Shown here: positions 1-12,363 of the stretch, piece by piece | How positions within the stretch are numbered: the first letter of the stretch is position 1 | Layout: the number at the start of each line of letters is the position of its first letter | Position numbers and translations under genes: made by a program | NCBI GenBank assembly: GCA_932521035.1 | Contig: OW051495.1 | Span: forward strand, 7,564,001 to 7,628,000 | Direction of reading: 5' to 3' | Source: Oscheius dolichura | Taxonomy: Eukaryota; Nematoda; Chromadorea; Rhabditida; Rhabditidae | Length of the DNA: 64,000 nucleotides | Notes under the pieces: generated by a model | Database searches by the model: none | What the model was told of the DNA's origin: nothing | Seen by the model: only the letters and a program-made list of their open reading frames with translations

Positions 1-1994
1 TTCTGTTTATTGTAGACCAGTCCAGAGCCGAACCGTTCCAACATTCGGGCATTTCTCATCTGGTCACCAAACAAGGGGACTACCACGGTGGGAACACCGT
101 AAGTGGCGGACTCCATGACACTTCCCGCTCCTCCGTGGGTAATAAAGAGGTCAATTTTACCGGAAGCTGAAAAGGATACAGTAAAAACCACAATACTTTA
201 AAACGGTTAAAAATAGCTGCCAAATGATGTGTCAGGGTTACGTTGCTCTTTCGTTGTGGGACCCTGCTGGATAAACCTAATTACCGTAACCAGATAAACT
301 ATTTGAATCAATTGCCATAAACCCCTTGAAATGTCCATTGAACTTGTTGACTGTACCTAGTAAATCAGTCTGCGGAGTCCAAGGGACCAGTTCGAGATTC
401 TCAGCTCCCTTTCCAGTTCCATCTTCAGGATCTTCATATTTCCAGATGAATGTAACGTTGGGGAATCTGAAAATAATGGATTACTGTATTTGAAAAATAG
501 GAATAAGTTCACTTTTGTATGACTTTGACAATATTGTCCTTGTATTCCTGGTTCATTGACTTGGATGGAGCGACACTGCCAAAGGAGATCAAAACATTGG
601 CTGTTCTTTTGGAAAGGATGGAGTTCCACTTCTGGAAAATAGAGAAAATAGGATACAGTAATTCGGAAACCCACCTCATCTAGTGATTTCCCCTCTTTCA
701 TGCTCAATCCTCCAATATCAATAACCTTCCTCATTATCGGCCGAGGGAAGTCCAGCATTGGCTCAGAATTGACAAAAATTAGAGGAAGATCACCTATCAT
801 CTCCTATAAGTTCTCCTTTCCGGCAAAAATTTGCTACTTACCCGAATCTTGGGTCCTTTTCCGTTATAATGCTGATCAGAGAGTTTCTGTATCACGTCGA
901 TTAGCCCCTCTTCCAGGTAGCGGGTAAAATATTCAAAAATAAGTCGAAGAACCCTTGTGAAGAAGAAGCCATCATCGCCAGTAACTCCATGAGAATCCGG
1001 GACAAATGAGGGAGTGACAGGGAAGCCCATGGCTCTGGCTGTACTGTCGAAGAGGATGCAGGTGTGGACACCGACAATGGTCGGAATTTCGAGCTCATGC
1101 TTCAGTACTGAAATAGATTGCTGAGTGTTACTGATTCGCGTTGAGCTGCGCAGTCAAATCGTAACAAAAACAGCAACTTTTTCTGGTACTGGGATACAGT
1201 ACGCTCCATTATTTGCCCCAATTGCTTTGGAGACAATGTATACGCCTCTTTCCAGCCCAAAGGTTAGGCGTTGTGAGACCTTTTGGGGGAAATCACCGTC
1301 CTTTCCTGATTTTCAGTGACGGTTGAAAATTAGGAACTTTTGACCGCAAAAAGCCTGAACCTTGCGCTGAAAATGGACTGTACCGGGAAGAAAATTGATT
1401 TTGAAGCGAAAAGAAAGGTGGACTCCATTTTATTTTGCCTACTGTATCAGAATACGCTCCCAGATTACTCCCACTTTAATTTAATCTGGTTTAAAAACTT
1501 ACAGAAACCGCCGTAGTCGAACAGTTCCGTGATAATCATGTCGTATTTCTCTTCCTTCAATTTTCGAATCAATTCCGGCTGCGTCAAGAAATTCCGAACC
1601 GATTCAGTAAAAGCACCGAATATAGCCGGAAGAGGGGCAATAAATCCCATCGGATTATAGATATTCGTGCCCCAAATGGTCTTCCACAGATCTGGAGACA
1701 TTATCGGCTGGATGGCTTTGACCACCGCCTCGCTTGGCTCAACCTCCCAAACTTTGGCCTTCTGGCAGCCGGTTCCCTTCACCGGAGACACTATTATAGG
1801 TTGGAAGACAGTCTAAAGGAGGTATTTTCCATCCAGGACTCGGAAAAATGACTCACAACATTGTGGCCGGCCGTCTGAAGGGTGTCAGCTATACTGCCCA
1901 TGAAATTCATATGAGAGAATCCAAATTTTGGACTGTATACCAAAATTTTAGCAGAATAGGCTGATTGGAATAGTAGGAGGAGAGAAAGAAGCAT
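1..1994 (-). CDS. UDP-glucuronosyltransferase, 3' end beyond the window
   Basis: A UGT enzyme transfers glucuronic acid or another sugar from a UDP-sugar to small lipophilic molecules in the ER lumen. The first visible exon (1994-1857) gives a signal peptide beginning MLLSLLLLFQSAYSA and then the family motif KILVYSPKFGFSHMNF. Further exons lie near 1812-1503, 1110-841, 806-675, 640-515 and 473-355. The last exon holds the sugar-nucleotide-binding signature with [14 protein letters not shown] and GDQMRNARM (about 170-1). The C-terminal membrane anchor is cut off by the left edge. The ATG follows a TTTCAG directly, so it is either a trans-splice site or there is an upstream mini-exon like those of the two other UGT genes here. 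It is head-to-head with the next UGT, about 1.1 kb apart. Family certain; substrate unknown. Confidence 0.93.
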
Positions 1995-3108
1995 CTGAAA
2001 TGGCGTTTAAAAATGGTAATAGGGTAAAAAAGACAGTGGAAATAGAAAGTGACAGGTTTGTCTGGAATAACTCGGCCAGTGTGAGAACATGGTGACAATT
2101 GGCAAGGGCGACAAGGTCAAACACAAACATCACCACATTGTCAACTTTCTCAGTCTGTTCTTTGCTGGAAGTTAATAAAAAAAAGAAAGGGAAAAGCGAA
2201 GCCGTTGATCAATGTCGCTTGAATTGAGCTAGGTTTTGTTCTGCATGTTACAAAAATGGGTCTCCAGGCGGGTTACGGTTCATTTTCGCCTTGGAAATAT
2301 TTAGTACAGATAAATTGATAGGTTACGGACAGAAATAGGAAATTTTTGCGAGCAAAGTGTGAAAAGTAAAACCTGACGGGTAAGATGATCTTCCGTGACA
2401 AAAAAATATCTTGGCGACTCAATTTTGAACCAAGAAACGAAACTTTTGAACTGGTTTTTGACTTTCTTTTGGCCTACTTTAAAAAAAATCACGCTGGTAA
2501 GCGAGAATAACTACCAAATAATGGCTTCGCAGGTGGAAAGTTTGGAGATTGTCGAGTACGAGGTGATCCGTTTTCAGCTAATCACTTCTTCAGGAGGTAT
2601 TCCCTAGAAATCTGAGCATTATGACCCAATGTTCAGGTTTTTTTAAAGGCCCCAAGTGCAAATTCTGCAGCGGTTGTTCCCCTTTTCAACTAGTTTTCCC
2701 CTATTTTCCCACAAAAAAAGCGCTCTCGCTCCCATTCTGTGAGTATTTTCTTCAAAAGAAGGGCTCCGTTCTTACTTTCTTATCCCAATTCGGCAGTTCT
2801 TTGCCTATTTTGATCCTTATGACTCCCGTGTGGTTAGACAAAACATCCGAAAATAATATTGTCCTCCTGGGGAGAGCAATCTTATCGGCCGGTCACTTAC
2901 ACTTTCCCCTGTCTCGCCCCGTTACTTATTTGAACACTTCTTCTGATCAGTCTGGTTTAGTTCTCTTCTCATCCCCGCCATTTTCTGCTTCTCTTCTCTG
3001 AAAACTGTGCTTTGACACCGGCTACACTTCTTAGAGATCACTGATAAACATTACACGGCGTTCTCTTCCCCAATTTCTTCATTTCTCGTTGTGTGTCCTG
3101 CCTCGGAA
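1995..3108. other. Intergenic region between divergent UGT genes
   Basis: This 1.1 kb stretch separates the two divergent UGT genes and probably holds both promoters. I see only short random open frames, A/T-rich runs and no repeat or RNA gene. Confidence 0.5.
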
Positions 3109-5658
3109 TGAAGGTGAACGTTTCCTCGTTTTGCATCACGTTCTATACCATTTTCAGTTCTCAATATTATTATTTTTATGTTTAAATGGGGCCTATGGAG
3201 CCAAGATACTGGTCTACAATCCGAAAATTGCCTTCTCTCATATGAATTTCTTAGGAGCCATCGCTGACACCCTACAGAAGGCAGGACACGATGTGGTGAG
3301 TCTCGTTTAGAAGGGGAAGGGCTCTCAAAGGGTTCTTCAGACAGTTCTCCAACCAATTGTTCGAAAATTTGACACCAGTGGCTCCGAATTGGCCCGAGTA
3401 ATAGAAATGCCGACTTCTTTCATGGACCAGGAGGAAAAAGACGAGAAGCAAGATATCCGACCAATTATGTGGAAAACAAGTAATTTTAACCCGATTGGAA
3501 CTGTCTTGGTACGTCAAAAAAATCGCAGTTTATCCCCAGAAAATTTTTCAGGCAATCCCAATGCTGACAAAAATCTTCAAAACCGTCATGGAATGTATGT
3601 TTAGCTCTTTGAATTGTGCGTTTACCCTTTTTGAGAGCAGGGTTACTGTAGAAGTAGTGGGATTACAGGCGTACCCGAGTTGCAGTTTTATTTATTTACA
3701 AAGAGTTCTAGTCTTTTCCCAAAAAATAGAGGTATAGTATGTTTGTCTCTTCGGGACCTTTCCGGCCGAAGCAGCCATAAAATGGATAGCAATAGAAATT
3801 TCATTTTAGAGATGAAAAAGTTGTTCATTTCGCTACAGGACCTTTGTGTCCATTTGAAATCTAAAAATTCACCCGTCCTCCTCTTTTCAGCAGTCATCCA
3901 AAACGACACCCTGATCTCCCAGCTAAAAGACGAACATTTCGACGCTATCGTCCATGAACTCTTTGATTTCAGCGGTGTTGGTTAGTCTTTTCTCTCCTAA
4001 ACCATTCGTGTTCCTATTACAGTAGTCCAAGACGCTCTTGGAATCCAAACAGGGCTAGGCGCCCATTCCACGGCCGTCTTTGACGAGACCGCTTCCATCC
4101 TTGGCCTACCAAGAGCTCCTGGAGATACTCCCGACCTTTTTGGAATTGGTCCCGTCGATGGCTCCTTTATTAGCAGATGCTTGAAGTACTTCTATTCCCA
4201 TTTTTCAAGCTACTTTGAAAATGGACTCCTCTCCGTGGCTCAGGATTATCTAAACAAGAAATATACCCGCCCTCCCAGTGTCAGGGTCAGTCAAATACTT
4301 CTAATTCCTATTTTAACGCAAAAATTCAGGAAATGGTAGCCAATCTGTCGTTCATCTTCACAAATTCTGATCCGTTACTTGATTTTCCCCGGCCTACACT
4401 TCATAAGATTGTGGATATCGGCGGCTTGGGAGTGAGAAAGCCAAAAGAACTGGACAAGGTACTGTTGAGGGAAGACAGGATAAGGAAGGGTTTTATAGGA
4501 ATGGGTGGGTATTCTCTCAAAGAGGAAGACCAATATTCTAATCTCTTTTGGAAGTGTGGTCCCCTCGATGCTAATGCCAGAGGAGTCAAAAAGAAGCATA
4601 GTCAATGTTATTAAAAGGTGGGTAAGGCCATTGATAGTTCTCAAGGATCCCAAAAAATCCCGGTAACTTCCAAAAGACCGTTCCCTGGTAAGGTTCATAA
4701 CTGTTTTGAAGAGGAGCAATATCCAGCTCATTGAAGCGGTTCCTTTCAAATTTTAAACCCATTTTCACTATTCTTTAGATAATTTGACTCATTATTCTGA
4801 CGGTAGGCAAGAACCCGTTTTAGTTTGTACCACTTTTGAAAAGTAAGCAGTAAAAATCATCATCGAGTACGGCTGAACGACCCGCGTGTAACCCATTTAT
4901 TCTTACAGTAACTGATAAACTGGACCCTTCACAATCATTTCATTGGAGATCGCTGTAATAATTTTCATTTTAGCTACCCCGACGTCACGTTTATCTGGAA
5001 ATATGAAGCACCCGAAGATGGAACAGGAAAAGACCTTCCCAATGTTCATATGACCAAATGGTCACCTCAAACGGATCTATTAGGTTAATTTCTCCACTTT
5101 ATTTCCAATTTTCTTCCAGCATCCAGTAAAATAAACTTGTTTGTCACCCACGGAGGAGCTGGTAGTGTTATGGAAGCCGCAACCCATGGTGTTCCCACAA
5201 TCGTCATTCCCATATTCGGTGATCAAATGAGAAATGCTCGAATGATCCAGAGATTTGGTTGTGGTACGTCTTTTTCCCATTTTCTATGAAAAAAATACCA
5301 TATTCTAGGTAAAATCTACAATAAAGGTGATCTCCCCAATGAGAAGTCCCTGTCCTCCGCGATAGAAGACGCCTTATCCAACAAGAAAATGAAGGAAAGG
5401 GCTCAGATCGCCAAGAAACTCATCGCAAATCGGCATTTTACTCCAGAAGAGCTTCTCACGCGTCATGTCGATCTCGCTTTGAAATTCTCAGACCTCACTC
5501 ATTTTAATCCCGAGTCCAGGAACTACAACCTCATCCAGTACTACAACCTGGACGTGTATTTGTTCATAGGGGTTATATTTTATATTCTTTGTTATTTGCT
5601 AATTATTGTCTTTCAAAAATGTGCCGGCGGAAGAGCTAAAAAGACTAAAAGTGAATAA
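3109..5658 (+). CDS. UDP-glucuronosyltransferase, complete
   Basis: Complete UGT. The proposed start is a 6-base coding exon, ATGAAG (3109-3114), followed by a 43-base intron; this yields a signal peptide beginning [17 protein letters not shown] before [16 protein letters not shown]. Exons: 3158-3295, 3341-3508, 3552-3594, 3891-3980, 4023-4285, 4331-4458, 4499-4617, 4974-5083, 5120-5263 and 5309-5658. All junctions keep frame. The sugar-donor signature is in exon 5120-5263 ([13 protein letters not shown], then [10 protein letters not shown]). The last exon ends in one hydrophobic segment ([18 protein letters not shown]) and a short basic tail, the usual type I ER anchor with a cytosolic retention tail. 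An AATAAA overlaps the stop. Function is inferred from the family; the acceptor substrate cannot be read from sequence. Confidence 0.94.
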
Positions 5659-6126
5659 AAATTGTAGATGAAGATCAGGAAATTGTAAAGCCGAAATGCC
5701 GAATATGCTAGGCGGGGCCGAAAATATTCGAATATGTACAAAGGTTAAAAAAGGGTGAAACGGTTTCGTTTAAACCAAAATTTTGTTGTAAAAAGGCGTA
5801 ATGATAAGTTCTTTGTTTGCGCATGTGGGTTGCAGCCAGCCGGCAGGGGCCGTATCTGTCCATTGGCAACTGCCCTCGCCTTCTTTTTTCGCCATTCTTC
5901 CCCTTTCCTTCATATAATAGAATGATTAAATTGGCACAAGGAATATTTGAACATGTTTTCGGAAACGTAAGCCTTTTTTCCCCTCATCGTTCATCGTTCT
6001 TCCAGTTGGATTCGGATTATCAGGTTATTAGCCGTTATCAGGTAAAAAGGAACTCTCTTCCTTGCTATTTTACCAGCTTCTTTCTTCCTAATTTACACAT
6101 TTTATCGTCACCTATTCCATAGAATA
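5659..6126. other. Intergenic gap
   Basis: No gene recognised. The final bases (TTCCATAG just before AATAATGG) look like a splice or trans-splice acceptor for the next gene. Confidence 0.5.
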
Positions 6127-7477
6127 ATGGGAGCTCGCTTATCAGCAGAGGAATTGGAGCGGCGCAATGAGGAGAACTGTAAAACATCACTGGTCAAATT
6201 AAAGCCGAGAGTATTTGACAAAATTATAGAAAATGTTAGTTTTCTATCCTTATCATTTTTCGGATTCAGTTGGATTTGAAATCGTTCTTGGCCCTAAAAA
6301 GAAGTTGCAAAGCCGTCCAGTCGAAATGCAATGACGCGGAGCGTGGGCCGTATCTTGAAGTGGAAGGAGTGAGTTATCAAGATGGGAGAATCGAATTGAT
6401 TCTTCAAAGAAAAAAGAACAAAGAACTGTTTCAAGTAGAAGGAACTCGGCTTGAACATTTGAAGGTTCAACAGAGATGCAAGCGCTTGAATCTCCCTAAA
6501 CTTAATGACGGTGAAGTGAGCGATCAATATTTCTGTATTCCTGTAATTGTCCTTCAGCTTGTTCGTGCTCTTGAGGTCCTGGAGAAGTGGAAACTGAAGG
6601 CGGGAAGATTGTCTGCTCCAGAGCTTGCCTGTAGTCCAAATCTTCTGGAAGAACTCATTGAGGTTCGCTTTTCTGGTAAAAAAAATAATATGTGAGCTAC
6701 AGAAACTTCGAATCACTGAGATTGAATGCAATACAATATCTAGTGAAATAGCTGTTCTTCCTCTTTGGAAAACGGTCAGTGGGCATTCTTCTCTACTCCC
6801 GGTGCTCGGTATCGAGCCCCTCTCCCCTCTTGGAGGTGCGAGGTGGATTAGGCGGGAGGGAACAATCGCAGGCGAGCATTGGCGGCACTTCTTCAAAGGG
6901 CAAAAGAGACGACCGTGGTTTCGGGATTTTCAGTGTTGAAATTGAAAATTATGGGCCCTAGCATCTGATCCTGGCGTTGAAACCAGGCTATACCATACTT
7001 TAAAACTGAAGTTATAAGGTAATTCATGTAAGTTTTAGATGAATACCCTCTCTACCGAGTCTATCTTCCCTGAAACAATTCTCCTTGAGGGAAACTTCGA
7101 ATATCTGCAAACTCGGTTCACAGACCTGAAATTCGAAACAATTGCCAGAACCTTGCAAGTCCTTTTGAGAGATTTCCAAATATATCAATCCGATTTTTAG
7201 GAAATAAAGAACGGAACAAGATCTCTCGTAATATGGAAAATAAAAGCCTTACCCTGGAGCTCTGGCCATTTTAATGGGGAGTGTATAAAGCTGAAGGATA
7301 GTAATGGCGCTCCTCTTTTGAGGAAAGCACAACTGATGTATGAATGTGAGTAACTTCCCCGGTCGATATCTTATCTTAAATTTAGTGACTGTCAATGAAG
7401 AAAACAAGTACGCCGTCATATACACAACTAATAAGACACTGTATATCAACAAGGGCAATTATGCTTCCTATTTATAA
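6127..7477 (+). CDS. F-box-like protein, family member A
   Basis: Seven exons: 6127-6234, 6270-6515, 6558-6662, 6703-6774, 7039-7158, 7201-7345 and 7386-7477, coding for about 295 residues. The N-terminus resembles an F-box: KLKPRVFDKIIEN joined to LDLKSFLALKRSCKAVQ has the L-P-x-x-x-x-x-I and DL-x-x-x-x-x-x-C-K spacing of that domain, which docks substrate receptors on SKP1/cullin ubiquitin ligases. The rest is a rapidly evolving region shared only with the genes at 10645-11887 and 45218-46623, with the same intron positions and phases. The last exon follows a GTGAGTAAC donor; reading through it gives an in-frame TAA, so it is easily missed. No known C-terminal domain is recognised. F-box call moderate; gene structure well supported by the paralogues. 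Confidence 0.8.
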
Positions 7478-7514
7478 TGTCGCGAGTAATAAACGAGTCA
7501 CGGTGTCCCCGTGT

Positions 7515-8330
7515 TTTATATTTTTAGCTACGTTTTTCGCTTATCTTGGTTACTTGGATTGATGTCCTTAGTTGTCTGTTGGGGATTTTATCGCTGGTTT
7601 GGACTCCACACGCCCACCTAATTATTCTCATCTCATTCGTATTCAACCATCTTTCTTGCTTTTGAGTGAGCGCCCAGAACTCTCCTCCATAAGTCATTGT
7701 CGGTCTCACTATGTTTCTGTAGATTGTTCCTTTTACTTTCAGTGGTACTCTTCTGTCTAGGATCCCCGGTCGATATCCTTACATGCTCTGAACTTGTACC
7801 ATCCATTTCTTATTATGACTTTCACATCTATTTCTATTGATCCTTCAGCGTGGACCGTGGAACTACATCTAGCGTTGTTATGAAAAGTAAGAAAAGCACT
7901 TCCTTGATGTACTCCTGTCTCTATCTTTAATTCTTTTCCGTTTCCATATGCTGTTCTCACTGTCGTAGTAGCCTTTTCATACGTATCAGCAACCAATCGT
8001 ACGTATTTCTCGGGGGCTCCACGCTTTCTCAGAGCTTTCCCTATTTGTGGTCTTGGGGTTCTATCGTATGCCTTCTCTAGATCCAATAATATCATCTCCA
8101 TCGGTCTATCAAACTCTCTGGATCGTTCATTCATCATTCTAACGGCAAACATAGGATCAGCCGTGGAACTTCCTTTTACAAAATCTTGTTGTGCTGGATG
8201 TAATTCAACAATATCCCTCAGTTTTTTGTTCAGCATTTTCTCGTACAGTTTGAACGAATGTGGCAGTAGCTTTATCCCTCGATAATGTGCACAATCTCTG
8301 ACATCACTTTTCCCTTTGAAAAAAAATATA
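7515..8330 (-). mobile_element. Degenerate LINE (non-LTR reverse transcriptase) fragment
   Basis: On the minus strand, 8236-7860 encodes reverse-transcriptase palm sequence: HPAQQDFVKGSSTADPMFAV, the active-site block ILLDLEKAYDRTPR, then ETGVHQGSA. At 7860-7520 come the thumb and connection (IRNGWYKFRACKD, then VRPTMTYGGEFWALT and EMRIIRWACGV). The part between GVHQGSA and the thumb, where the catalytic DD pair belongs, is deleted, and the frames are shifted. No endonuclease domain or 3' tail is visible. Typical of a dead, 5'-truncated animal LINE of the broad RTE/CR1-like type; the clade is not resolved. Confidence 0.85.
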
Positions 8331-8410
8331 TAAAAATATATACTTGATTAAATGTCTTATTGAGAAGTTGAGCATGATTAAAGATTTTAATGTTTTCAGA
8401 AAATTAATGA

Positions 8411-8559
8411 TCCTACCCTAATAATGGGCAGATCTCTGTCTGTCTGTCTCTCTGTAAGACCTGTCGTTTGTGCAAATCCGACGGTCAAAAGCAGACAGTT
8501 AGAGAAGCAGAAAAACTGACGATCAAAATTAATTCGACCCCGGCCGGAGACATACTTGT
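8411..8559 (+). mobile_element. Degenerate non-autonomous Helitron-like element, copy C1
   Basis: Starts TCCTACCCTAATAATGGGC followed by (GTCT)n, like the copies at 24059 and 28099, and ends near CCGGCCGGAGACATACTTG. The 3' terminus is diverged (CTTG, not CTGG), so this is the weakest copy. It lies directly downstream of the LINE fragment. Confidence 0.45.
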
Positions 8560-9140
8560 ATTGATAGAAAAGAAGTGCCGACTATGGCCGATCCGGTGTC
8601 AGCCTTCTACCATACAAAGAAGCATGCAAAAAGATCTTGTTTATATTTCGAGAGCACGCATGCTTGGATATCCCCGAAGAGCAAATAGATGAGCACTACA
8701 TCACCAAGATAAAGTCATTTATTGTGGATAAACGTCATCGAAAGGAGACATACATAGCTCAGGATGCCTCATACAATTTCACCACTTATAAGGACCTAAA
8801 AGGCTATTTTGGGGTTATACATAGTCGGAGTGATGACGCTCTGGGAAAAGGAGTTGACATTATGTTAAAGATTTAAGAAACGGGCTGGCGTCCTAGTAGA
8901 TAATTCGCATAGAATCTTTGCTTGGATACTGATGATGTAATAAATTGGTACATTTTTCTGTGTTAGCTGGCCAACAACCGTCTTGTCTTGAATCCTCCTC
9001 TCCCGGGCTTTAACCTTTAAAAAGACGAGATTTTTCTCGTCTTGCTTCTTGTTTCGACGAGAACCATTTTAATCCGGGCCAACTCCAGTCAGTCCGTCAT
9101 TCAGCTCTAGGACAATTTCTAAAGCAGCCGTCTTTTCATC
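8560..9140. other. Gap with an unrecognised open frame
   Basis: A plus-strand frame at 8637-8876 reads with protein-like composition (ITKIKSFIVDKRHRKETYIA) but has no supported start or splice partner and no family I recognise. Near 9025-9050 lies a short inverted repeat, AAGACGAGA/TCTCGTCTT, about 90 bases before the next gene's ATG. Confidence 0.3.
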
Positions 9141-9844
9141 ATGCTGCTGCTTATTTTCTTCAGCTTTTTAGGTAACTTTTTGTTGTTTTTCCAACTCTAA
9201 AACTACCCGTTTCAGCTCTGACTACTTTGGCCATCTGCGGTAAGAAGAAGGGAAAGCCGTCCACCAACAAGAAGCCTTCTGGTCGCAAGGGAACTTCGAC
9301 AACTACCGCCGGCTCGACGGCTTCTCCCTCTCCCAAGACTCAGCCGACGCCGGAGAAGAAAAAATCGCCTTCTCCTGTCGCTGCTGCTCCTGCCACCCCT
9401 CCGGCCCCTGCTCCTAAACCCAAGGAAGAAGACGGCCCCGCTTATGAATTCTTCAACGTGGACAATGTGCCGGACGCGCCTGAAGGATCGAAAAAAAACG
9501 TCAAATCTGCGAAGAGTCCCAAGAAGAAGGTCGAGAGTAAGAAGGAGAAGAAGGAGGAAAAGAAAGAGGAAGAGAAAGAGGAAGAAAAGAAGGAGAGCAA
9601 GGAAGAGGAGAAGGACAAGGCAATCGACGACCAGCCGAAGGAGATCGCGATGACGAAGAAGGAGGAGATGATCAAGGAGGGAAAGCTCAAGGCCAAGAAG
9701 GGCGACTATCCGACATTCCAAGACATCGAATCGGATTGGGACTCGGAGAAGGAGGCGAAGAAGGGCAAGAAGGGCGACCCGAAGGAGAAGGACCCCCAGA
9801 TGGTGACGGCCAAGGAAAAGGAAAAGGAAAAGGAGGAGAAGTGA
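9141..9844 (+). CDS. Secreted Lys/Glu-rich low-complexity protein
   Basis: Two exons (9141-9171 and 9216-9844) code for about 219 residues. The intron falls inside the signal peptide, which reads MLLLIFFSFLALTTLAIC. A Ser/Thr/Pro/Lys-rich stretch follows, then a short ordered-looking patch (AYEFFNVDNVPDAPEG), a long run of Lys and Glu, a second ordered patch (KKGDYPTFQDIESDWDSEKE) and a Lys/Glu tail. AATAAA lies about 40 bases after the stop. I recognise no family. The composition suggests an extracellular disordered or ion-binding protein, but that is inference. The G+C-rich, regular codon use suggests a well-expressed gene. Confidence 0.8.
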
Positions 9845-10225
9845 CGGGATCCAATAGGGACGGGATAAATAGTCAACAATAAATCGAGAGAGATCCAATC
9901 CTTCTCTTTCTTTTTCCCATACTAATTTTTGGCGGCTGCTTTGATTATGTAAAACCGTCTTCACGGAAACCGTAGCTCATTTTTTATTCCACTATCTTGT
10001 TTTCTTGGTTGCTTCTTTCCCAGTCATGTGAAAAACGGCTATTGTTCGCCGTTTAATTGCAAAATACCGTTTATCCCCTCGTTTCTTCTGTATTCTTCGT
10101 GGTTTGCACGGCGGGGAAGTATATCCTCTTCTTGGTAGGGGAGAAGGACAAAATGGGTATTTTCACCGCTATAGTATGCTTGATAGCCATCACATATCTG
10201 TAGAATTACAAGTTGTAAATGTAAT
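9845..10225. other. Intergenic gap with a short hairpin
   Basis: No gene recognised. At 10210-10232 there is a perfect hairpin, AGTTGTAAAT-GTA-ATTTACAACT, next to the stop of the candidate minus-strand gene. Confidence 0.4.
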
Positions 10226-10495
10226 TTACAACTTCTGGAGTTGAAATCCGCCAGCACATTCCTACAGTAAGCTAAATGATCTCGAAGTTTTCCGAAGCTA
10301 TAGTACCCTCAGTTTTTGTTGTTCTGTAGAAATGTTTTCGTAAAGAAAGAAGTACTGGCTCCAGTTCAGCTGATCCAAACTCTTAATCTGATTTTGACAG
10401 TGCAAAATGAATTTGCCGTCGTCTTCCGCTACAGTAGTCCTCCTGGGTCTCTGATAGTTTCTTTTTGGTGATCCGTGGAGGGTCTCTGATGACAC
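10226..10495 (-). CDS. Possible small gene or 3' exons of unknown protein
   Basis: An open frame entered through a CCACAG acceptor near 10496 runs to a GTACTATAG donor. After a 45-base intron it continues for twelve codons to TAA (10226-10228). The product is polar and charged (for example LDQLNWSQYFFLYENISTEQ) and unlike its neighbours. No start codon or upstream exon was found, so it may be a remnant. Function unknown. Confidence 0.25.
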
Positions 10496-10644
10496 TGTGG
10501 GACCTGTTCGTTAATAATGATTGGGTATGAATAGCAGATTTATACTATAGAAGTATTGCTCTGGAAAGGGAAAAACACGGTGACAGGGAACTACCGGAAT
10601 GTCGAATATCACAGATAGAAGTGGGATACTCTGTAGCGGAAGTC

Positions 10645-11887
10645 TTAGTCTTCCCGGAAGCGGTCTCTCCAAATACGGAGTTTGCCATGAGGTGTCAGAC
10701 TGACGAAGTAGACTGTGTTGGTGGAGGGGACAAATACTGAAATTTCAGCTAAAATATAAAGAAGAAATATTCGAAATAGGGCCTCACCCAATCCTTGTTC
10801 ATTACTCACATTTGCAAGTTTTATCGAAGGGACTTTTATCCAGAAGTCTTCGGTTATTGATGTCTTTTAGATTCTTGCGTTTCTCGTCGAATTCTTCCCG
10901 GCTCCACGGAACGTTTTCAATACTCCACGAAATCAGAGATCTAGCGTCAGTCTTCAATTCCTAACAGCGTACAATGCTCAATTTCTAATTTTTTCCGCGT
11001 ACCTGAAGGACCGTTCCAAAGGTTGAAAAATCCAGCCGGGTAAATTCGATTGTCAGCTCTTTGAACCGGGCCTGGAGAAGAAGTGATTTGTCGGGGAAAA
11101 CGGACTGGGTTGAGACGACATCGAGCTGAATAAGAGATCACCTATAGACGCAAAATTATGGAAAACCCCTACCTTTTTCCAAAATGGAAGGCTCGTCAAT
11201 TGAGGCGCTAGACGTTGGCAATCAAACTCGGAAATCTGCAGCTTCTGAAAGGAAAGTTTCAATTCTACTGGTTGCCAGTAGAAAAGGGCGTTTAGAGGGT
11301 AGTTGGACTCACCTTCACTAATTTTTGAAACAGGTATGGATCACAATCGACATCCATCATGATGGTCAATCTCTTGGCTTTTAGTTGATATTCATAAAGT
11401 AGGTCAAACACACTTTTCATATCCTCATCTCCCAGTTTCTGTTTAAAAATGGCTGTATTATGTTAATGAGTCACTTACATATTCTGGCCGCTTTCCCATT
11501 ATGCGGACCTCCTTCTTGCATCTTATTTGAAATTTTAACTGATAAATCCACTGGCCGCAGAAGATTCCATTGACAGGGTTGCCTTTCCTCCACGGAGAAT
11601 CTAATTGAATTATTCCTTCGTCAAAATAGAGTCTCTCCACTGTGAGAGAAGGTCCCCGAGCCACATTTTGGCATTTTCCGTTGACTGCTTTACAGCTCAG
11701 TTTTAGGGCCAAGAAAGAGTCTAGATCTAGCTGAAAAAAGGGGGAAAATGTCTTTTACTGGGAGAATACTCACACGGCCAATGACGTTATCAAATAACTC
11801 TGGGGACAATTTCACCAGAAGACTTTTAGAATTCTTCTCATTTATCTTTTCCAAATCACGTTGTGTTTTCCTCAGAGCAGCCCCCAT
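10645..11887 (-). CDS. F-box-like protein, family member B
   Basis: Same seven-exon plan as the gene at 6127-7477, on the opposite strand. Exon 1 (from 11887) gives an F-box-like start, LVKLSPELFDNVIGR; the next exon gives LDLDSFLALKLSCKAVNGKC. Later exons encode KLQISEFDCQRLAPQLTSLP, then STQSVFPDKSLLLQARFKEL, then ELKTDARSLISW. The seventh exon is reached through a GTGAGTAAT donor (reading through it would stop at 10802) and ends at TAA 10645-10647. It aligns with the last exons of the two other family members. The probable role is a SKP1-binding substrate adaptor; partners unknown. Confidence 0.8.
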
Positions 11888-12363
11888 CTAAAGTAGCTCA
11901 AATTTTATAATTACAAAGATAATAGATTACTGGAAATGAGGGAGAAAAATCGAAATGAACAAGGGCCCCACCTATGGGCAGTCGGTCAATTGACCGTGCC
12001 GCAGACAAGAGAATTTCTAAACAGTGGGCGTCGTTGTGAAAGCACAAATCTGTCAACATGTATGGCAGGGGGAGATCAGCTCGAACAGGGATTTATTGAT
12101 CTGTTGTCTTTCCCAGCAACGGAAAGACTGTCAAAATATCCGTTTCTTCAAGACTACGCGCCACCAAACTGCATCAGACCCTTTGCGACAGAAAATGCTT
12201 TCCATATTTAAAACGGTTTATTCATATTTATGGAGCAAACAGTGGAAAGTTTTGTAGTTTTTTGTAGTAACCAAATGGCAAAAAGTATTTGGAGATCGAA
12301 AATGAAAAAAAAGGGAGTTCACAAAAAGAACACTGGACAAGTTTTCTATATATCAGGAGTTGA
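11888..12363. other. Gap between F-box-like B and the iPLA2 gene
   Basis: About 480 bases. A 91-codon plus-strand frame (11936-12211) starts inside it, but I see no splice, homology or codon signal that makes it convincing. Confidence 0.4.

Noticed and set aside
6294-6896. 200-codon minus-strand frame
   Set aside because: It overlaps exons of F-box-like A, whose spliced structure is confirmed by two paralogues.
9212-9964. 250-codon Leu/Arg-rich minus-strand frame
   Set aside because: It is the complement of the Lys/Glu codons of the secreted protein at 9141-9844; low-complexity shadow.
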